From JBAOHV01 sp963714875 (GTDB taxonomy: Bacteria > Actinomycetota > Acidimicrobiia > Acidimicrobiales > Microtrichaceae), in the NCBI GenBank assembly GCA_963714875.1, contig CAVQQI010000005.1:1-20271 (forward strand): DNA of 20,271 bases. The letters are read 5' to 3'. The position numbers and the translations under genes are program-made. The notes beneath the pieces were generated by a model. That model made no database searches. It saw only the letters and a list, made by a program, of their open reading frames with translations, and was not told the origin of the DNA. Shown piece by piece: positions 1 to 6,112 of the stretch; position 1 is the first letter of the stretch, and every line of letters begins with the position of its first letter.

Positions 1-110
1 GCCAGGCCGGTGCGCACCAGGTGGACGGCGCCCGGGTCGCCCTCGGACACGCGTACGGCGGTGCTGCGCAGTTCTACGCGATGTGGGTGGTCGGGGCCGA
101 GAAGCCCTGA
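1..110 (+). CDS. C-terminal end of a probable thiolase / acetyl-CoA acetyltransferase (partial)
   Basis: Only the last 35 codons are present, reading in the frame that starts at base 3 and ends at TGA 108-110. The peptide contains QVDGARVALGHAYGGAAQFY followed by AMWVVGAEKP. A Gly-rich GHAYGGAAQF segment a few residues before the C-terminus is typical of the last catalytic loop and strand of SCP2-type or lipid-transfer thiolases, which cleave or condense beta-ketoacyl-CoA. High third-position GC supports real coding. It would fit a lipid or steroid degradation context with the Rieske oxygenase downstream. The body of the protein and its active-site Cys lie outside the window, so the family call rests on this short tail only. 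Confidence 0.55.
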   Translation, partial: QAGAHQVDGARVALGHAYGGAAQFYAMWVVGAEKP

Positions 111-155
111 TCTGCAGCTCATCGGCCCCTGATCTGCGCCTGCTGACCGTGCCGG

Positions 156-161
156 TACCAT
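156..161 (+). promoter_or_regulatory. -10 hexamer TACCAT for a leaderless GTG start at 169
   Basis: TACCAT fits the TANNNT actinobacterial -10 pattern. It is followed by exactly 7 bases before the GTG of the next gene, so transcription would begin at or next to the start codon. No Shine-Dalgarno sequence precedes that GTG. The same spacing recurs before several genes in this window. No clear -35 box is visible. Confidence 0.45.
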
Positions 162-168
162 CCCGGGT

Positions 169-1188
169 GTGACCGGACCGTACGCCCCGCAGCAGCAGCC
201 CGCCCCGTCGCCGGTCGCCCCGCCACTCAGGGGAAGGGGGCTGATCATCGCCGGTTCGGTGATGATCGCGGTCGCTGTCCTCGGCGGCATGATCGGTTCG
301 GGGATCCTCGGGTCGGACGTCGGGTTCGGCGACCTCGAGCGTGAGGTCGCCATCGACGGTGCCTCGGATCGCGTGGTGCCCGGCGAGATCGAGTTCAGCG
401 TGCTGGAACCGCTCGATGATGCCACCCCGGAGATGACCGTCGGGTTGGCCCTGAGCTCGGACGAGACGCCGGCGCCGACCTGCACGATCGAGGATTCCGG
501 GGGCGATGCGGTTCCGGTCAGTGCCGCGAGCCTGAACGAGGCGCTGCTGGACCTGGAAGGGCGTTACGGCGAGTACACGGTGGTGAGCACCGCTCGGCTC
601 GAACCCGGTGAGTACCGGGCGTCCTGCGAGGTGGCTGGTGAGCCGTCGGCGAGCTCCGGAGTGAGCTTCACCGTGGGGCGGGTGTTCGGTGTGGCTGATG
701 TGGGGGAGATGTTCGGTCCGCTGCTCGGGCTCCTGGCACTGTGGGGAGTGGCCGGGTTGGTGTTCATCGTGGGGATGGTCCTGCTGATCGTCGGACTCGT
801 CCAGCGATCCAAGTCGAAGCGCCCGCCTTCAGTGGTTGGTCAGTACCCGCCCGGTCAGTACCCGCCCGGTCAGTACCAGCCAGGGCCGTACACGCCCGGT
901 CAGTACCCGTCCGGCCCCCACCAGCCAGGGCCGTACACGCCCGGTCCCTACCAGAACGGTCCGCATCAGCAGAGCTCACCGACGGAGGCGCCCCATGGTG
1001 CGCCGTCCACCGGGGCGCCGCCGACCTACACCCCGCCGACCTACACCCCGCCGGGCAACGGGGCGCCCGGACCGCCCGAGGCGTCGCCCGACCCGTCCGA
1101 CACTCCTGCCCCGCCGACTGATCCCGCCGTGCCGCCGGGGGGCGGCGGTGCTCCGTCTGGTTGGACGGTGCCCCCGAGCAAGCACTGA
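169..1188 (+). CDS. Two-helix membrane protein with Pro/Gly/Tyr/Gln-rich repetitive C-terminal tail, function unknown
   Basis: A protein of 339 residues from a GTG start chosen because a -10-like TACCAT lies 7 bases upstream. The N-terminus is Pro/Gln-rich. A hydrophobic helix at about residues 24-47 and a second at about 184-211 flank a probably extracytoplasmic domain. That domain has two Cys (C105, C153) that could form a disulfide. After the second helix comes a short basic stretch (QRSKSKR) and then about 125 residues rich in Pro, Gly, Tyr, Gln and Thr. These follow a GQYPP / GPYTP pattern encoded by near-identical DNA repeats. Such tails occur in many actinobacterial membrane proteins and are expected to be disordered and cytoplasmic. 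No enzymatic motif is visible and I do not recognise the extracellular domain. Confidence 0.8.
   Translation: MTGPYAPQQQPAPSPVAPPLRGRGLIIAGSVMIAVAVLGGMIGSGILGSDVGFGDLEREVAIDGASDRVVPGEIEFSVLEPLDDATPEMTVGLALSSDETPAPTCTIEDSGGDAVPVSAASLNEALLDLEGRYGEYTVVSTARLEPGEYRASCEVAGEPSASSGVSFTVGRVFGVADVGEMFGPLLGLLALWGVAGLVFIVGMVLLIVGLVQRSKSKRPPSVVGQYPPGQYPPGQYQPGPYTPGQYPSGPHQPGPYTPGPYQNGPHQQSSPTEAPHGAPSTGAPPTYTPPTYTPPGNGAPGPPEASPDPSDTPAPPTDPAVPPGGGGAPSGWTVPPSKH
838..953 (+). repeat. In-frame repeats coding the Tyr/Pro-rich tail
   Basis: A 15-bp unit (ggtcagtacccgccc) is repeated in tandem. A perfect 26-bp direct repeat occupies 875-900 and 920-945, a 45-bp period. Both periods are multiples of three, so the reading frame survives copy-number change. 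A second 15-bp duplication of the cctacaccccgccga type lies near 1022-1052 in the same gene. Confidence 0.8.
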
Positions 1189-1222
1189 CCCGGTTCACCG
1201 GGAGTGCGGGGGACATCACAGC

Positions 1223-1417
1223 GCCGGCTTACGACGAATTCATGCGAGCGGCGGACCGAGCAGATCAGCGGATTCGTTGTAAGCCGGCGGTTTCGTGTGG
1301 CTGGTGCTGGTCCGGTTGGGCCTGCGGATTCGTTGTAAGCCGGCGGTTTCGTGTGGCTGGTGCTGGTCCGGTTGCGCGTGCGGATTCGTTGTAGGCCGGC
1401 GGTTCCGTGTGGCTGGC
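1223..1417. repeat. 56-bp tandem repeat (2 full copies plus a partial) with an inverted partner
   Basis: This fills most of the gap between two convergent genes. Unit 1 is 1268-1323, unit 2 is 1324-1379 (54 of 56 bases equal) and a partial unit 3 begins at 1380 and runs to about 1417. Each unit starts gcggattcgttgtaagccgg. Upstream, 1223-1240 is the reverse complement of 1271-1288 with 16 of 18 positions matching, one of the two mismatches being a possible G-U pair. A large hairpin can therefore form with the first unit and in principle with the others. The 56-bp period is not a multiple of three, which argues against coding. It may act as a terminator region or be a dispersed chromosomal repeat. 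Confidence 0.75.
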
Positions 1418-1443
1418 GCCGTTGCCCCAGAGCGCGGCCGAAC

Positions 1444-2490
1444 TCAGGCCTTGAACGGATCAGACCCGAACTTGCGCGACGCCGTCTCCAGCGGCTCCGC
1501 CGGATAGCTGCCCTGTGGGGCGTAGACGAGCGCTGAATCGTCGGTGCCCTCTGCATAGAACTGTGCCGCCCACTTGCGGAACTTCATCACCGGTCCGTCG
1601 GTGTCCGCGAGCGCCGGACGCACCAGGTGCGCCTTGTTCTCCCAGATCGGCTTGTCCTCCTGGACCTGCTTGTGGATCTCGTCCACGAAGGCCTGCCCGA
1701 CGCTGGAGTTCAGCGAGCTGTCATCACCCAGCTTGCGCACGGTGAAGCTGAAGCGCATGTGGCAGTGCGTGTCGTCGATCGGTGTGTTGCAACCCATGAG
1801 CAGCGTCTCGACGATGCCCGAGAACCTGACCTTCGAGAAACCCGGACCGTGCGAGTCGGCGTCGATGCGCCCATCGACGACGCCGCGGGGCGTGGGGAAC
1901 TTCTGGATCGAGCGCATCTTCGTCCTCGGCCCGTCGACCTCGTAGGACTCCAGCTCCGGCACCTCCTCGGTGTGGTGCACGTAGCGGAAGTGCGCCGCGT
2001 CGACGCCGTTCTCGGCGAGCTCCTGCCAAGGTGCCTCGACGAGGTAGTCGCGCATGACCATCTCGGTGAAGTTGTCGGGATCGTTGAACTCCTCGATCTC
2101 GGGGATCTCCCACATCGGCGCCACGCCCTCGGGGTGGTACCACGCCATGATCAGTCCGTTGCGCTCGACCGTCGGGTAGGACCGCACACAGGCCTTCTTG
2201 TTCAGCCGGTCCGAGTAGGGGATGAGGGTGTTCTGGCCCTCGGCGTCGAAACGCCACCCGTGGAACGGGCAGATCAGGTCCTCGCCATCCACCGATCCCC
2301 CATGGCCGAAGTGTGCGCCGAGGTGCGGGCAGAACGCGTCGTTGACGTGTGCAACCCCGTTGTCGTCGCGCCACAACGCCAGGTGCTGCCCGAAGTACTG
2401 CAGCGGGACGACCTGGCCCACCTTCACGTCGCCGGGCCATGCGATCTGGAACCAGCCGTAGGGGATGGGGAACGGTGAGCGCAGGGACAT
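1444..2490 (-). CDS. Rieske [2Fe-2S] non-heme iron oxygenase, KshA-like (3-ketosteroid 9-alpha-hydroxylase oxygenase type)
   Basis: A protein of 348 residues starting at ATG with a good GGAGG ribosome site 5 bases upstream. The N-terminal Rieske domain (about 8-115) has the full cluster ligand set: C54-P-H56 and C74-P-F-H77. The catalytic domain carries the 2-His-1-carboxylate iron site: N161-G-V-D-A-A-H167 and H172 (ENGVDAAHFRYVHH), and D279 in a QEDKPIWENK segment that matches the KshA position of the third ligand. Length and domain order fit KshA, which hydroxylates C9 of 3-ketosteroids during sterol ring opening and needs a separate reductase (KshB). No KshB-like gene is next to it. A KstR-type palindrome just upstream supports steroid-responsive control. 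The exact substrate cannot be set from sequence; a related bile-acid or terpenoid oxygenase is possible. Confidence 0.85.
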   Translation of the reverse strand: MSLRSPFPIPYGWFQIAWPGDVKVGQVVPLQYFGQHLALWRDDNGVAHVNDAFCPHLGAHFGHGGSVDGEDLICPFHGWRFDAEGQNTLIPYSDRLNKKACVRSYPTVERNGLIMAWYHPEGVAPMWEIPEIEEFNDPDNFTEMVMRDYLVEAPWQELAENGVDAAHFRYVHHTEEVPELESYEVDGPRTKMRSIQKFPTPRGVVDGRIDADSHGPGFSKVRFSGIVETLLMGCNTPIDDTHCHMRFSFTVRKLGDDSSLNSSVGQAFVDEIHKQVQEDKPIWENKAHLVRPALADTDGPVMKFRKWAAQFYAEGTDDSALVYAPQGSYPAEPLETASRKFGSDPFKA

Positions 2491-2510
2491 GACGGCCTCC
2501 GAGCCGAGAG

Positions 2511-2532
2511 AAACTAGAACACGTTCTAGTTT
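2511..2532. promoter_or_regulatory. KstR-type TetR operator, perfect 22-bp palindrome
   Basis: The arms AAACTAGAAC and GTTCTAGTTT are perfect reverse complements separated by AC. The 14-base core at 2515-2528, TAGAACACGTTCTA, fits exactly the KstR consensus TNNAACNNGTTNNA known from mycobacterial and rhodococcal cholesterol regulons. It lies 21-42 bases upstream of the minus-strand Rieske oxygenase start, where bound repressor would block transcription. No kstR gene is in the window. Confidence 0.75.
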
Positions 2533-2570
2533 ACTACGCCGGACCGGCGGATGTCACCACGTGCGCTCCG

Positions 2571-2626
2571 GTGGCGGGTCGCACGACGGGCGGAGTGGCG
2601 GGTCGCTCGACGGGCCGGGTGGCACC
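2571..2626. repeat. Short 24-bp tandem repeat (2.3 copies)
   Basis: Units at 2571-2594 and 2595-2618 match at about 21 of 24 positions, followed by the first bases of a third. Each begins gtggcgggtcgc. It sits in the gap between the KstR-type box and the end of the HNH gene, with no evident function. Confidence 0.6.
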
Positions 2627-2647
2627 TTCGCGGAGGGGGCCGGCCGA

Positions 2648-3157
2648 TCAGATGGCCGGGAGGAACGGCGCCCACAGGGGCGGGGGTGACTGCAACCCGG
2701 CGCGCGCCAGCAGCACCAACGCCCCACGGGGCGCGGCGGGCTCCGACTTCAGGGTCCATCCCAGTTCGGAGAGCAGCCGGGCGCCCTTCTGTGAGTTGTG
2801 GCGGACGCACATCAGCGTCACGTTGGTCCATTCGTGGGTTCCGCCTCGCGACCGCGGAACGATGTGGTCGATCGTCTGGCCGACTCGCCGACATCCGACG
2901 ACCTGGCAGACCTTGCCGTCGCGGGCCTGGATCGCTCGGCGGGACAGCGGGGCAGTTGCCTGGAACGGGACCTTGACCATGCGGCGGAGTCGGACCACCG
3001 CCGGTACCGGGAACTCGACACCTCCGGTGGAGCGGACGTGCGCATCTCCGTCGGGCACGACCAGGTCGACCTTGTCGGACCACACCAGACCCAGCGCCCG
3101 GCGGGTGGTGATCGCCCGGAGCGGTTCGAAGCTGGCGTTGAGCAACAGGACCGTCAT
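2648..3157 (-). CDS. HNH endonuclease family protein
   Basis: A protein of 169 residues from ATG with GAGGG about 6 bases upstream. The first 70 residues (MTVLLLNASFEPLRAITTRR and on) are the N-terminal region usual in short actinobacterial HNH proteins. The HNH core follows: C84 and C89, then D97-H98 in IDHIVPRSRGG, H108, N112, and a C117-x2-H120-N121-x2-K124 end that would complete a structural zinc site. These are the metal-binding and catalytic positions of the HNH fold, which cuts DNA. The family is common and mostly uncharacterised, and it is usually chromosomal rather than part of a restriction system. No methylase is nearby. It is read towards the Rieske gene but separated from it by the operator, so the two are likely independent. 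Confidence 0.85.
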   Translation of the reverse strand: MTVLLLNASFEPLRAITTRRALGLVWSDKVDLVVPDGDAHVRSTGGVEFPVPAVVRLRRMVKVPFQATAPLSRRAIQARDGKVCQVVGCRRVGQTIDHIVPRSRGGTHEWTNVTLMCVRHNSQKGARLLSELGWTLKSEPAAPRGALVLLARAGLQSPPPLWAPFLPAI

Positions 3158-3247
3158 GCACGTCCCTCGGTCGGTCCGTGAAATGCTGCCTCACATCGCT
3201 CGCAGTGTCAGCAGATTTCTGCCCCGGTGCTCCACCATCGCCTCGGC

Positions 3248-3253
3248 CACAAT
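3248..3253 (+). promoter_or_regulatory. -10-like CACAAT for a leaderless start at 3261
   Basis: CACAAT keeps the key A at position 2 and T at position 6 and ends 7 bases before the ATG. No ribosome-binding site lies between them. The first base differs from the TANNNT pattern, so this is a weaker case than the others. Confidence 0.3.
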
Positions 3254-3260
3254 GTGACCC

Positions 3261-4013
3261 ATGCGCTTCTCCGGTCGTTCCTGGCTGTTCCCCGTCATCG
3301 TCGTGTGGTGCGCCGCGGCGCTGCTCATCGGGTGCTCGGGCGACGACGGCACGGTGTCGGTGGGCGAGGGCGACGACCCGTCCGGAGCTTCCGCTGCCGA
3401 GGTCGCGTACTGCGACACCGCAGAGCAGGTGATCACCGACGGCGGCGAGCTCGATCTGCGCACCGGAGGGCCGGAGACCCTCGCGAGCATCGAGCTGCTG
3501 GCGGGCGAGGCGCCCGCCGAGTTGGCGGAGGACTACGACACGTTCGTCACCGGCATCCGCGGCGTCGCACAACTCGACCCCGACGATCCGGCGGCGCTGT
3601 CGAGCATCCTCGATCTGATGCTGGACCCCGACATCGCATCAGCCGCCGCCGCGATCGAGCAGTACACCACGTCGACCTGCGGTGTGAGGTTGTGGGCGAC
3701 GACCGGATCGGACCTCGAGACCTCGGGGTCGGACGAGGTCGGTCTCGAGATCGACGAGGTGAACGAGGCGATGGTGACACTCGGCGCGGACGGGGCGACC
3801 TGGGTCCGGAAGCTGAGTTCGACGGTGATCTCGGGTGGCAACGACGTGCAGGTCGCCACGAGTGGCGACGATCTGACCGACACCGAAGCGCTGGCCGCCT
3901 GTGCCGAGTTGCTCGCAGCGCTGTCGGTTCGTGATCCGGACGTGTCCATCTCGGTCGCGAACGACGACACGGTGCTCGTGACCAGCTCGGGCGGCGAGTG
4001 CGCCGCGGTCTGA
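3261..4013 (+). CDS. Putative lipoprotein, function unknown
   Basis: A protein of 250 residues. The first 25 form a lipoprotein signal: basic MRFSGR, a hydrophobic core (WLFPVIVVWCAAALLI) and the lipobox L-I-G-C25, followed by an acidic SGDDGTVSVGEGDD linker typical of surface lipoproteins. The mature part is acidic and mostly predicted helical, with several Cys (in AYCDTAEQV, TSTCGVRLW, LAACAELL and GGECAAV) that may pair. No known domain is recognised. It is transcribed alone, divergent from the HNH gene and convergent with the acetyltransferase. It is anchored on the outer face of the membrane if lipidated. Confidence 0.8.
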   Translation: MRFSGRSWLFPVIVVWCAAALLIGCSGDDGTVSVGEGDDPSGASAAEVAYCDTAEQVITDGGELDLRTGGPETLASIELLAGEAPAELAEDYDTFVTGIRGVAQLDPDDPAALSSILDLMLDPDIASAAAAIEQYTTSTCGVRLWATTGSDLETSGSDEVGLEIDEVNEAMVTLGADGATWVRKLSSTVISGGNDVQVATSGDDLTDTEALAACAELLAALSVRDPDVSISVANDDTVLVTSSGGECAAV

Positions 4014-4041
4014 GACCGGCCGTGACACGAGCGAGGCACTC

Positions 4042-4650
4042 TCAGCGAGGATCTCTCCACATGGACCACAGCGGCGGCCCGTCGGGGCCCAGGTCGAAGG
4101 TGCCCGTCACCTCGAACCCGAACCGGTGGTAGAAGGCCAGGTTCTGCTCCTTCGAGCTCTCCAGGAACGCCGGCATCCCTTCTTCGTCGCAGCGCTGCAC
4201 CATCGGCGCCATGAGCGCACCTCCGATGCCCTGACCGCGACGCTCCGGGTCGGTGCCGAGGATCGCCAGGTACCAGTGCGGCTCCCTCGGGTGATGCCGT
4301 TCCATCTCCGCCAGGGCCCCGAGACGGCTGCGTACGGATCCAACACCGATCGCACGCACCATCGGCCACGCCATGCGGAGCTGTTCGCCCGGACCCGACT
4401 TCCAGTCGTCGGGCGCCGACCACATTGCCGCGCCGGACAGGTCGTCGGTGGTCCACACCGTTCCCTCGCCGAGGCGTCGTCGGATGAACTGGCCGAACGC
4501 CGGACCGAGGTGACGGCGCCGCCGACGCGGGTCGGCCGCAACCCACTCCCACACGGGGTCGTCGAAGAAGGCGGCGCCCAGCAGGCGCCCCAGCGGCCGC
4601 CACTCGTCGCCGGTCGCGACCCTGACGCGGTGCACCTGGGGTGTGCTCAC
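4042..4650 (-). CDS. GNAT family N-acetyltransferase
   Basis: A protein of 202 residues. The GTG start at 4650 overlaps the stop of the upstream hydrolase gene as GTGA (4 bases), so translation is probably coupled and no separate ribosome site is needed. The acetyl-CoA binding motif A is clear at about residues 130-145: LGTDPERRGQGIGGALM, with the R-R-G-Q-G-I-G pyrophosphate loop. It is followed by the motif B region with an aromatic NLAFYHRFGFE segment near 170-180 that holds the usual general-acid Tyr. It transfers an acetyl group from acetyl-CoA to an amine; the acceptor is unknown. The two-gene unit with a beta-lactamase-fold hydrolase hints at a shared small-molecule substrate, but that is inference. 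Confidence 0.85.
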   Translation of the reverse strand: MSTPQVHRVRVATGDEWRPLGRLLGAAFFDDPVWEWVAADPRRRRRHLGPAFGQFIRRRLGEGTVWTTDDLSGAAMWSAPDDWKSGPGEQLRMAWPMVRAIGVGSVRSRLGALAEMERHHPREPHWYLAILGTDPERRGQGIGGALMAPMVQRCDEEGMPAFLESSKEQNLAFYHRFGFEVTGTFDLGPDGPPLWSMWRDPR

Positions 4651-5828
4651 CGAGGGACGGGCCGGCACAGCCCGGCCTTGGCGCCGAGGGACAGGATGCG
4701 GCGGGCCTCGCGCAGCGGGTTCGGATCGATGCCCGAGGTCACCAGCGCGAACGACACGCCGTTGGCCGGGTCCGCCCACACGATCTGACCGGCGGCGCCG
4801 TTGTGGCCGAACGCCGCGGGCGACACGGTCGGTCCGGTGCTGCGGAACGCTCCCAGGCCGTCGTCGCCCGCCACGACGAGTCCGAGCGACCGGTTCGAGG
4901 GAACTCCCGTCATGGGGTCGGCCAGCGTGCAGCGGATGTGCCCGGTCGCGTCGGCCAGGACCTCCGGATCCCAGAGGCCCAGTGGGTCGTGGAGCAACGC
5001 CTGGTAGTACAGCGCCAGGTCCGCCGCGGTTCCGATGCCGCCACCACCGGGCACGCCGACGGCGCGGATGTCGGGCTCGTTGAACGCCAGCAGCACCGTG
5101 GGGGACACCTCGTCCAGCACCGAGGGATCGAACTCGCCCAGCACCTCGGCCAGCTCGTCGTACGTCGCGGGTTCTCCCACGATGCGCAGCTCGGCGATGT
5201 CCTGCTGGGAGTCGACCGGCGCGCCGACGCTGAACGACCGCAGCCCGAGCGGTTCGACGATGCGGTCGGCCACCACCTGCGCCAGTTCGCGACCCTCGAG
5301 GGCCTCGATCATCGCAGCGACCACCCAGTGCGCTGCCGTCGGGTGGTAGGTGAACGACGTGCCCGGCTCGCTGACCGCATGCCAGCGTGACAACGCCTCC
5401 AGCCGCGAGCTGCGGGTGTCCCATCGGGGTGGTCCCAGGGGAGCGTACGGAAAGCCCGAGGTGTGGGTGAGCAGGTGCTCCAGGGTCACCTCCGCCATCC
5501 ACTCCGGGGTTCGACCGTTCGTGCCGAATCCCGGGATCAGCTCGATCGCACGGGTGGCGGTGGACAGCCGTCCTTCGCCGATGAGCTGCCACACGACCCC
5601 GCCGACGAACGCCTTGGTGGCGGAGAACACGTTGAAGCGTGTGCTGGGCGTGGCCTCGCCGAAGCAGTCGAACACGGCGAGCTCGCCGTCGAATCCGAAC
5701 GCCAGCTGGCACGCCGGCATGCGTCCCTCGTCGACCTGTTGGGCCACCTTGGCGCGGAGCGCGTCGACGGCGTCCATGTCGAAGCCGGCGTCGCGTGGGT
5801 CGATCGTGGTGGTGTAGGGCTCGCTCAC
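4647..5828 (-). CDS. Serine hydrolase of the beta-lactamase / EstB-like esterase family
   Basis: A protein of 393 residues. The GTG at 5828 is preferred over an ATG at 5840 because a -10-like TATGGT ends 7 bases before it and itself overlaps the ATG. The class C beta-lactamase fold is shown by S69-A-T-K72 (FNVFSATKAF) with the nucleophile and its Lys, Y161-H-P in place of Y-x-N, and H342-N-G in place of K-T-G. These variants are usual for esterases and carboxypeptidase-like members rather than antibiotic-resistance enzymes. The segment LLTHTSGFPY after about residue 119 is a family signature. No signal peptide is seen, so it is likely cytoplasmic. It probably hydrolyses an ester or amide of a small molecule. 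It overlaps the GNAT gene by 4 bases. Confidence 0.88.
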   Translation of the reverse strand: MSEPYTTTIDPRDAGFDMDAVDALRAKVAQQVDEGRMPACQLAFGFDGELAVFDCFGEATPSTRFNVFSATKAFVGGVVWQLIGEGRLSTATRAIELIPGFGTNGRTPEWMAEVTLEHLLTHTSGFPYAPLGPPRWDTRSSRLEALSRWHAVSEPGTSFTYHPTAAHWVVAAMIEALEGRELAQVVADRIVEPLGLRSFSVGAPVDSQQDIAELRIVGEPATYDELAEVLGEFDPSVLDEVSPTVLLAFNEPDIRAVGVPGGGGIGTAADLALYYQALLHDPLGLWDPEVLADATGHIRCTLADPMTGVPSNRSLGLVVAGDDGLGAFRSTGPTVSPAAFGHNGAAGQIVWADPANGVSFALVTSGIDPNPLREARRILSLGAKAGLCRPVPR

Positions 5829-5835
5829 GGCGGGC

Positions 5836-5841
5836 ACCATA
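5836..5841 (-). promoter_or_regulatory. -10 hexamer TATGGT for the leaderless hydrolase-GNAT operon
   Basis: On the minus strand TATGGT is followed by seven bases (gcccgcc) and then the GTG at 5828. This is the same geometry as at 156-161 and 11951-11956. It decides the start of the hydrolase gene. Confidence 0.45.
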
Positions 5842-5875
5842 TCGTCCGGCTCGCCGAGGGTCCCCGGGAGCGGGC

Positions 5876-5881
5876 TAGATT
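5876..5881 (+). promoter_or_regulatory. -10 hexamer TAGATT for the ferredoxin operon
   Basis: TAGATT lies 28 bases before the ferredoxin ATG. A purine-rich gccgaggggg stretch sits between them as the ribosome site. Unlike the neighbouring divergent gene, this transcript would carry a short leader of about 20 bases. No -35 box is evident. Confidence 0.35.
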
Positions 5882-5909
5882 GCGCGCAGTCGAGCCGAGG
5901 GGGTCCCCC

Positions 5910-6101
5910 ATGAAGGTGGTCGTCAACTACGACCTGTGTGAGAGCAACGCCGTGTGCATGGCGGTTGCGCCCGAGGTGTTCGAGGTGCGCGACGACGACT
6001 TCCTGTACGTCCTGCAGGAGGAGCCGGGCGAGGAGCTGCGCGACAAGGTCGAGGAGTCCGCTCGTCGCTGCCCGAAGCAGGCCATCACCATCGAGGGCTG
6101 A
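5910..6101 (+). CDS. Small [3Fe-4S]/[4Fe-4S] ferredoxin of the P450-partner type
   Basis: A protein of 63 residues from ATG with a GAGGGGG ribosome site. Cluster ligands are visible as C10-E-S-N13-A-V-C16, followed by the family AVAPEVFEV stretch and a C54-P near the C-terminus (ARRCPKQAI). The position that would be the fourth Cys of a 4Fe cluster is Asn13. In actinobacterial ferredoxins that serve cytochromes P450, this site varies between His, Asn, Tyr and others, and it tunes the cluster. It carries single electrons in the cytoplasm. The next gene, 11 bases downstream, encodes the matching NAD(P)H reductase. No P450 is in the window, so the terminal oxygenase is elsewhere. Confidence 0.9.
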   Translation: MKVVVNYDLCESNAVCMAVAPEVFEVRDDDFLYVLQEEPGEELRDKVEESARRCPKQAITIEG

Positions 6102-6112
6102 CCCCGATCCAC

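Noticed and set aside
1268..1417. The 56-bp repeats as a CRISPR array
   Set aside because: The units are directly abutting with no unique spacers between them, and no cas genes are present.
1627..2478. Long plus-strand open frame opposite the Rieske oxygenase
   Set aside because: It is the antisense shadow of a gene with complete cluster and iron ligands; its product is composed mainly of Val, Arg, His and Asp with no motif.
2571..2626. 24-bp tandem repeat as a regulatory element of the Rieske gene
   Set aside because: It lies upstream of the KstR-type box with respect to that gene, is short and imperfect, and may be ordinary GC-rich slippage.
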